Source: Caryophanales bacterium UBA3210
GTDB lineage: Bacteria > Bacillota_I > Bacilli_A > RFN20 > CAG-449
Direction: 5' to 3'
Assembly: GCA_002363635.1 (NCBI GenBank)
Contig: DEWM01000096.1
Coordinates: 17,459-30,165 of the forward strand
DNA: 12,707 bases
Position numbers and translations under genes: made by a program. Of this stretch, positions 8,142 through 12,707 are shown piece after piece. Position 1 is the first letter of the stretch; each line of letters starts with the position of its first letter. The notes beneath the pieces are model-generated. The model did no database searches. It saw only the letters and a program-made list of their open reading frames with translations, and was not told the DNA's origin.

Positions 8142-8167
8142 TCTCCTAATAGATTAAATAAAGGAGA
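8142..8167 (+). promoter_or_regulatory. Possible hairpin covering the ribosome binding site of the secreted protein gene
   Basis: TCTCCT (8142-8147) is exactly complementary to AGGAGA (8162-8167), which is the ribosome binding site of the ATG at 8175. The 14-base loop is AT-only apart from one G. If the transcript starts upstream of 8142 this would be an anti-Shine-Dalgarno arm that dampens translation. A polypyrimidine-rich AT leader could also contain this by chance. Confidence 0.3.
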
Positions 8168-8174
8168 CTTAAAT

Positions 8175-10004
8175 ATGAAAAAACTACTTTCATTATTATT
8201 TTTAACCCCTGCTTTATTTTCTTCACCACTTAAAGCAAACAATCTTACTAGCGCTTCATCATTTAGTAATAATCCTAAAATCATAAATAACGATATAACT
8301 AAAAAAGAAGTCGATGTTAGTTCTTATCAAGCTCCTAAAACTAATTTAATTTTAGAAGATTCAATTGAGTGTGCTTATGCTGATAGATATCTATTAAAAG
8401 ATTCTTACATCTTCAAAAAATGGAACAATGATACTCCATTAACCTTAGTTATATATTTTCGTCAAGACATTACTAAAACATTACAACATTTTAGATTAGT
8501 TTTCACTTTAGAAGATATGGAAAATTCTCAAAATACAAGGGTTTTTGATAGTAAAAAATATGCGACAAGCGAAACAAATTTATCAATTGTTGATAACATC
8601 AATAACCGCTGCGATTACGTCAAGATTGGATATAATTCCGAATGCATTTCTATTAATATTTATCCTAAAAATATTAAAGGCAAATTTAAGTTAAAAAACG
8701 ATTTCTATTTAAGGCTAATAAAAAACACAAATATATGTTATCGCTATGACAAAGCAATGCTATTAATAGATGAACCAAATGGTCAAGGTAAAAACTCTTC
8801 ATTCAATCTTCAATATATCAGCCCTATTTATTCTAGATATGGAGGTATTCATCATTATGAAGATTTCGATAAATATTATTTAACTTGTTCTTGTGATGAC
8901 CCTATTACTCTAGAAGAAATCAAAAAGAATATCATTGCATATGACTATGGTAAAAACGAATATCGAGATTATACAGTAATATATGATGATTATTTTAAGG
9001 CACTAGAAGCTCATCAAGTAAACGAGTACAGATGTGGTCTATATGCTTATGATGACGATATTAATGACGCGAATACTATGCTAGAATTACGCATTAATAT
9101 TGTCGATAATACTAAGCCAGATATTAAAATTGATTCTTCACATAAAGCAGACGAAAATACTGTCAATCTAACTTTAAAAGATATTCAAGGTTTTAACACT
9201 AATATAGATGTCACAAAATACCTACATATCGAAGATAATTATGATTTAAATCCACATTTTTCTAATGCACCTTCAATTAGTTTTACAAATTATGGAGAAA
9301 AAGAAGTTTTAGTAAGCGCCATAGACCAATCAGGCAATCAAACTACAAAAAAATTTAAATTTGTCTTACTAGATCAAGAAGCCCCAAAAATTGAAGGAAA
9401 AGATAATATTTGTCAACCACGTGGATATTGTATGTATGCAGATGAATTAATCTCAGAATATAAAATCACTGACAATGTCAAAGTTGAAGATGTCTATATT
9501 GAAAACGATACTTTCTCTGGTAATGGAGCAAAAGAAGGCACATATCAATTCACAATTGTCGCAGTTGACTCACAAGGTAATAAAGGATATAAGAAAGTCA
9601 CTTATGAAGTATATGATTCAGACGGACCTGTCTTCTTCATTAACGAAGTAAAATTCACACTTGAATATGATGCAGGATTTAAATCTGCTAATGAATTATT
9701 AAAAATGTTAAAAGACCAAAATGTTATAAAGAAGAATTTAACTGATGGAGAATATCTAAATGATGAATATAAAGATAATTATTCTCGTCCAGGAAATTAT
9801 AAAGTTATCTTAAGATGTTTAAATGAAGAAGGAGAAAAAGAATACGTTACTGTAAATCTTACTATTTCTTCAAAGAAAGATACTATTTCACCTCAGCCTA
9901 ATTTGTTAGAAAGAATAGGCATATTCTTCTCTAACATTTGGGAAGTTATCAAGAACTTCTTTGTTTCCTTATGGAATAAAATCACCTCTATTTTCCATCA
10001 CTAA
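8175..10004 (+). CDS. Large secreted cysteine-rich protein with Ig-like modules and amphipathic tail
   Basis: Not recognised as a named protein. The 609 residues start with a classic signal peptide (MKKLLSLLFLTPALFSSPLKA, cleaved near residue 21) without a lipobox. Residues 60-220 form an unknown, probably beta-rich domain. Residues about 235-566 look like four Ig-like/HYR-type modules of 75-90 residues. The first three end in a similar linker: INIVDNTKPDI (308-318), FVLLDQEAPKI (396-406) and YEVYDSDGPVF (477-487). Ten cysteines (66, 146, 157, 188, 238, 240, 287, 413, 419, 548) could form disulfides. The end (578-609) is an aromatic amphipathic segment with two 11-residue near-repeats, a possible membrane or wall anchor. 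ATG 8175 is chosen over an open frame reaching back to 8064 because AGGAG precedes it and the signal peptide begins there. Adhesion or surface structure is a plausible role, inferred from architecture only. Confidence 0.85.
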   Translation: MKKLLSLLFLTPALFSSPLKANNLTSASSFSNNPKIINNDITKKEVDVSSYQAPKTNLILEDSIECAYADRYLLKDSYIFKKWNNDTPLTLVIYFRQDITKTLQHFRLVFTLEDMENSQNTRVFDSKKYATSETNLSIVDNINNRCDYVKIGYNSECISINIYPKNIKGKFKLKNDFYLRLIKNTNICYRYDKAMLLIDEPNGQGKNSSFNLQYISPIYSRYGGIHHYEDFDKYYLTCSCDDPITLEEIKKNIIAYDYGKNEYRDYTVIYDDYFKALEAHQVNEYRCGLYAYDDDINDANTMLELRINIVDNTKPDIKIDSSHKADENTVNLTLKDIQGFNTNIDVTKYLHIEDNYDLNPHFSNAPSISFTNYGEKEVLVSAIDQSGNQTTKKFKFVLLDQEAPKIEGKDNICQPRGYCMYADELISEYKITDNVKVEDVYIENDTFSGNGAKEGTYQFTIVAVDSQGNKGYKKVTYEVYDSDGPVFFINEVKFTLEYDAGFKSANELLKMLKDQNVIKKNLTDGEYLNDEYKDNYSRPGNYKVILRCLNEEGEKEYVTVNLTISSKKDTISPQPNLLERIGIFFSNIWEVIKNFFVSLWNKITSIFHH

Positions 10005-10012
10005 AGAAGTTC

Positions 10013-10047
10013 AAAAAAGGCTGTTTCACCCCGAAACAGTCTTTTCT
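10013..10047. terminator. Shared bidirectional terminator of two convergent genes
   Basis: CTGTTTC (10021-10027) pairs with GAAACAG (10033-10039) around a five-base loop ACCCC. The stem continues through a G:U and a G:C pair into flanking A/T pairs. On the plus strand it ends in CTTTTCT; on the minus strand it ends in six T and begins directly after the stop codon of the RNase III-like gene (10046-10048). It therefore serves both convergent genes, with the better T-run for the minus strand. Confidence 0.85.
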
Positions 10048-10549
10048 AATTATTTTCAATTTTACGCATGAATTTTTTTAATTCACTAAAGCTTTGTCCG
10101 TTTTCATCAATAGTTAAATATATTGCGCCAATTAAAGCAAATAATACCTGTGCTTTTTTAGTAGTACCATCATTACCTTCAAAAGTAGTTTTAATTTCAT
10201 CTTCTACTTGAACATAAGCAAAATCAAATAAGCCAAGTCTTTCACAAATCTTACAAGCGTAAGCATCGTCTCCTCTTTTAGAATCAGAAATATACATTGA
10301 TATAGGCATATTAAGACGATACAAATCACTTACCTTAAATAATTGGAAGACTTTCTCTCCTACTAACGCTAAAGGTAAATTACCTTTAGATTCACAAGAA
10401 GATAATTGTTTATTAACTTCATTGCCTTCTTGAGTTTTTAATTCATAATAATTAACGCAAAAAGCTTTCTTTAAATAAGCTTCTTTTACAAATGAAATTT
10501 CAAAACCAATTTCATCTCTAAAATAATTTAATAATTTAACTCTATCCAT
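10046..10549 (-). CDS. Degenerate RNase III-fold protein without catalytic residues
   Basis: A 167-residue protein that I read as a single RNase III domain without the double-stranded RNA-binding domain. Residues 57-67 (NLPLALVGEKV) line up with the RNase III signature NERLEFLGDAV. Residues 102-107 (CERLGL) match the family's helix, and 133-146 (AQVLFALIGAIYLT) line up with ADxxEALIGAIYLD. At the five acidic metal-binding sites (E38, E41, D45, D114, E117 in Escherichia coli) this protein has L58, A61, E65, Q134 and F137, so only one acid remains. It is predicted not to cut RNA. Inactive RNase III folds exist as mitochondrial ribosomal proteins, so a structural or RNA/protein-binding role is possible. 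ATG 10549 is preferred to an in-frame TTG at 10564, since GGGGG at 10555-10559 would be its ribosome site. It lies 20 nt after a membrane protein gene and is probably co-transcribed. Confidence 0.65.
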   Translation of the reverse strand: MDRVKLLNYFRDEIGFEISFVKEAYLKKAFCVNYYELKTQEGNEVNKQLSSCESKGNLPLALVGEKVFQLFKVSDLYRLNMPISMYISDSKRGDDAYACKICERLGLFDFAYVQVEDEIKTTFEGNDGTTKKAQVLFALIGAIYLTIDENGQSFSELKKFMRKIENN

Positions 10550-10569
10550 AATATCCCCCGCCAATTAAA

Positions 10570-11127
10570 TTAATCTTCTTTTTCGCTTTCTTTTCTTACA
10601 TATAGAACAAAAGATAATAAGAAATTCACAATTAAAACAATAATAAATGATATTAAATACGCCCAAGAAAAGAACGAAATAAATGAGATTAATAAGATAT
10701 TAGAAATGATTGTAATGATTGGTAAAACAATATTAATATTTTTTGAATGTGCAATCATCTTTTTCATGACCATAATTGAATATGCAATTTGAATTAATAA
10801 AACTAAACCGATAATAATAAAATCTACAAATGATAAAATATTAAGTAGATTATAGGTATTAATATCATTTTCATGAACAGCAGTTCTAATTAACCCAAGT
10901 TCATTAACATAATAAAAATGTGCAAAAGATAAAGGTAAATAATAAGTCTTACCATACGCTTCCATTATTTCACTTGGGTTTTCAACTTTTATTTCAGTAA
11001 TAGTTGCGCCTATACTACGTGCAAAAACAGAATCAAAAACAATAATTAAAGATATTAATAAAATACATACCAATGTTATTGATACGTAAAATAAATAATT
11101 TTTAAAATAAAACTTCTTATCTAACAT
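10570..11127 (-). CDS. Four-helix membrane protein, unrecognised
   Basis: Not recognised. The 185 residues hold four predicted membrane helices (about 11-31, 94-122, 131-150 and 154-177). The first is followed by a 60-residue polar loop (32-93) with several Tyr, Glu and Pro, probably outside the cell. The short basic links KKMIAHSKNIN (after helix 2) and VRKESEKED (C-tail) predict cytoplasmic positions. No enzyme motif is visible and there is one cysteine (C21, in helix 1). The ATG at 11127 has an unusual GGGGA site a few bases upstream and lies just after a good -10, so it begins a two-gene unit with the RNase III-like gene. The pairing of a membrane protein with a catalytically dead RNase III fold is notable, but its meaning is unknown. 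Confidence 0.7.
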   Translation of the reverse strand: MLDKKFYFKNYLFYVSITLVCILLISLIIVFDSVFARSIGATITEIKVENPSEIMEAYGKTYYLPLSFAHFYYVNELGLIRTAVHENDINTYNLLNILSFVDFIIIGLVLLIQIAYSIMVMKKMIAHSKNINIVLPIITIISNILLISFISFFSWAYLISFIIVLIVNFLLSFVLYVRKESEKED

Positions 11128-11144
11128 AATTCCCCGATAAGGAA

Positions 11145-11173
11145 ATTATAATACAGATGTAGAAAAATTAAAA
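11145..11173 (-). promoter_or_regulatory. Putative promoter of the membrane protein/RNase III-like pair
   Basis: A perfect TATAAT on the minus strand (11150-11145) lies about 18 nt before the ATG at 11127. The -35 position (11173-11168) reads TTTTAA, a poor match, and the region upstream is T-rich. Predicted start near 11138. It lies between the terminator of the glutaredoxin gene and this gene pair, as expected for an independent promoter. Confidence 0.5.
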
Positions 11174-11178
11174 TAAAT

Positions 11179-11207
11179 AAAAAAGATGCTAAGTTTTTCT
11201 TAGCATC
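11179..11207 (-). terminator. Rho-independent terminator of the GH2-glutaredoxin unit, containing the stop codon
   Basis: On the minus strand GATGCTAAG (11207-11199) and CTTAGCATC (11193-11185) form a perfect 9-bp stem with an AAAAA loop and are followed by six T. The left arm is coding sequence: it contains the last cysteine codon TGC and the stop TAA (11202-11200) of the glutaredoxin-like gene, so the terminator overlaps the end of the reading frame. Confidence 0.9.
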
Positions 11208-11517
11208 CTTTACCGTCAATAGAACAAGCTTGGCCTTCATATTTTTCATATTCTAAATCTGTATGACCAAGTTCTTTTAGATAAGTTTCCCAATCAGTGA
11301 AAACTCTATTCTCGTCCATAATTGCAGGAATACCTATATCATGGATTTTTTTAAGTCTTACGAAACACTCCTCCCTATCTCTAAGAATTAAAAATTCTTT
11401 TAAGTTTTTTAACGAAGCATTGATGTCAATATATTCATATTCAACACCATATTTGTCAAAATTAATTTTGCAATTTCTACAATCAGGACACATTGGACTT
11501 CCGTAAACTTTTAACAT
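11200..11517 (-). CDS. Glutaredoxin-like protein with CPDC motif and C-terminal CSIDGKGC tail
   Basis: A 105-residue thioredoxin-fold thiol-redox protein of the clostridial/Bacilli glutaredoxin-related group (similar in pattern to COG4545). MLKVYGSPMCPDCRNC gives the first strand and active-site C10-P-D-C13, with a third cysteine C16 on the helix. GIPAI at 62-66 supplies the cis-proline P64. Further cysteines are C51, C98 and C105; the last two close the tail motif CSIDGKGC, which could be a second redox or metal-binding site. It has no signal peptide, so it is cytosolic. ATG 11517 has AGGAG six nt upstream, and the TAG stop of the GH2 gene overlaps that site (TAGGAG), so translation is coupled. 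The exact substrate (glutathione, mycothiol, bacillithiol or protein) cannot be told from sequence. Its role beside a glycosidase is unclear. Confidence 0.85.
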   Translation of the reverse strand: MLKVYGSPMCPDCRNCKINFDKYGVEYEYIDINASLKNLKEFLILRDREECFVRLKKIHDIGIPAIMDENRVFTDWETYLKELGHTDLEYEKYEGQACSIDGKGC

Positions 11518-11526
11518 ATACTTCTC

Positions 11527-12707
11527 CTATTTAACTTCAAATTCGACAACTTTAGTTTCAAATGGTGTCTTAATAATAAGTTTAGCCTTACCTACCTTAT
11601 GAGTTGTCTTAATATAAGTACCACTCATACCACCTTTAAATGAAACAATAGATGGGCCTACAAGTTCAATAGGTCCTTCGACAGACAATTCAAATGGTTC
11701 GTTATAATAATATGCCTGGATATTATTTTGATTTAAGACTCTAAGTCTAATTGAAGCCATATCATATGTTGTCTTTTCATGTAAAACATTTGAAGAAACT
11801 TTAGTTTCTAAATGGAGAACTTTTGATTCACCAAGTTGTAAATAATTAACAACTTTACCGTCTTTAATTGCTTCAAAAGAATAGACAACTTCTCTATCAC
11901 CCCAGTTACCAATATATTTACCAAATAATTGATAACCAACTTGATAATTGACATGATATCTAATCATTAGATGTAAGTACATGAGCATGTATTTTAATGG
12001 CATTTTATTACCATATCTAAGAGATGCTTGTAATACTTGTTTCATATATGAAGATGCTTTTTCTGAGTAGCCTTCATTAGTAATTAATAAATCACCAACA
12101 AAGTCATCTACATAAATTGGAGCGTTAGGTAAATTCTTGTATGGAGAATCTTCATGAGTAAATTCTCTAACTAATGTACCATTTCTATAGAATCTAATCT
12201 TATCTGCGTTTGTAAAGACATAGAAACCAGGAACATTACTTGCAGGCCATTCGCCATGATCAAGTGTTGATGATACTTTTAAGAAGTTATCATCTTTAAT
12301 AAACATTGAGTGATATAAATCTGCAGGTGTCTTAGGGTTTCTAAACATATCAGTTACACCATGGTAACAAATCTTATCACCTGAGCCGAAGTCTTTATGA
12401 GTATTGTAATCAAACATACACCAGCCAAATAAACCTGTAATTTGGTCATCTGCTGTGTACCAATCTAAGATTCTAGCGTATCTTTTCATATGTTCATTTC
12501 TATGTGGCTCATCATCATAGTTTTTAGTTGGGAACATATGGCCATTACATTCAGAAACTAAATATGGCATATCCATATTTGTAACAACTGATTTCTTACT
12601 TGATAAAGCTGTTGGTTCAGTAGGTGCAATGAAGTCGTTATATGTATAAACATCTTCAAGTTCTTCACCTTTTTTATAGCACCGTACTCCACCAGTTTGT
12701 CTAGTAG
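11527..12707 (-). CDS. Glycoside hydrolase family 2 (beta-galactosidase type), N-terminal part outside the window
   Basis: The visible 393 codons are the C-terminal part of a LacZ-like GH2 enzyme that hydrolyses beta-galactosides or related beta-glycosides. The fragment opens with TRQTGGVRC, a conserved barrel segment. The region MPYLVSECNGHMFPTK (44-59 of the fragment) holds the likely nucleophile glutamate E52. GWCMFDYNTHKDFGSGDKICYHGV and the following FRNPKTP are strongly typical of this GH2 subgroup. Beta-sandwich domains follow to the end. The acid/base glutamate would be upstream, beyond the window. No signal peptide can be judged. The stop TAG overlaps the ribosome site of the glutaredoxin-like gene. 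Beta-glucuronidase or another GH2 specificity is possible, so the substrate is uncertain while the family is secure. Confidence 0.92.
   Translation of the reverse strand, partial: TRQTGGVRCYKKGEELEDVYTYNDFIAPTEPTALSSKKSVVTNMDMPYLVSECNGHMFPTKNYDDEPHRNEHMKRYARILDWYTADDQITGLFGWCMFDYNTHKDFGSGDKICYHGVTDMFRNPKTPADLYHSMFIKDDNFLKVSSTLDHGEWPASNVPGFYVFTNADKIRFYRNGTLVREFTHEDSPYKNLPNAPIYVDDFVGDLLITNEGYSEKASSYMKQVLQASLRYGNKMPLKYMLMYLHLMIRYHVNYQVGYQLFGKYIGNWGDREVVYSFEAIKDGKVVNYLQLGESKVLHLETKVSSNVLHEKTTYDMASIRLRVLNQNNIQAYYYNEPFELSVEGPIELVGPSIVSFKGGMSGTYIKTTHKVGKAKLIIKTPFETKVVEFEVK

Noticed and set aside
7974..8174. T-box riboswitch for asnS
   Set aside because: The predicted leader is only about 35 nt and no T-box sequence or specifier stem is visible on the minus strand.
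8064..8174. N-terminal extension of the secreted protein from an upstream ATG at 8064
   Set aside because: The extension is Phe/Lys-rich AT leader translation. The ATG at 8175 has AGGAG and starts a textbook signal peptide.
8075..8284. Open frame of 69 codons on the minus strand
   Set aside because: It lies opposite the leader and signal peptide of the secreted protein; it has low-complexity content and no ribosome site.
11297..11506. Open frame of 69 codons on the plus strand
   Set aside because: It is antisense to the well-supported glutaredoxin-like gene and has no independent support.
1..12707. TGA read as tryptophan
   Set aside because: All recognised genes are intact with TGG for tryptophan and no gene needs in-frame TGA readthrough.
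1..12707. CRISPR array, insertion sequence or prophage
   Set aside because: No regularly spaced direct repeats, transposase, integrase or long terminal inverted repeats were seen.

Overview
The window is AT-rich, gene-dense bacterial DNA with strong AGGAG-type Shine-Dalgarno sites, rho-independent terminators and very short intergenic gaps. PcrA/UvrD, AsnS, GalE, a Cys-Pro-Asp-Cys glutaredoxin-like protein and a LacZ-type GH2 hydrolase together point to a low-GC Bacillota of the Bacilli/Erysipelotrichia/RF39 kind, probably host- or gut-associated. This placement is inferred from composition and gene families, not from a marker search. Tryptophan is encoded by TGG, so this is not a Mycoplasma-type code. 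All twelve visible stop codons are TAA or TAG, and none is TGA.

Layout. 1-1733 (-): most of a PcrA/UvrD helicase, cut by the window edge. 1809-2189 (-): a small thioredoxin-fold lipoprotein. 2268-4334 (+): three membrane proteins in a row, the first resembling DUF2232/YybS and the other two unrecognised, closed by a hairpin terminator. 4419-7973 (-): a tight operon asnS - membrane-anchored protein of unknown function - galE, with 13-14 nt gaps. 8175-10004 (+): a large secreted, cysteine-rich protein with Ig-like modules and an amphipathic C-terminal tail. 10046-11127 (-): a four-helix membrane protein followed by a shortened RNase III-like protein that lacks the catalytic acidic residues. 11200-12707 (-): the 3' part of a GH2 beta-galactosidase-type gene translationally coupled to a glutaredoxin-like gene.

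How the genes may work together. GalE and the GH2 enzyme both fit galactose or galactoside use, but they sit in separate operons. Two thiol-redox proteins (one exported lipoprotein, one cytosolic) and a secreted protein with ten cysteines share the window, though no direct link is visible. Both convergent gene pairs are separated by hairpins that can terminate transcription in either direction.

No tRNA, rRNA, CRISPR array, insertion sequence, attachment site or replication origin was seen, and no stretch over 300 bases lacks a gene. The longest gap, 7974-8174, holds the divergent control region of asnS and the secreted protein. Several starts were placed downstream of the longest possible open frame because a clear ribosome binding site marks the internal ATG. 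The items most worth following up are the degenerate RNase III-like protein, the secreted repeat protein, and the orphan membrane protein inside the asnS-galE operon. No complete, clearly new multi-gene system could be demonstrated.
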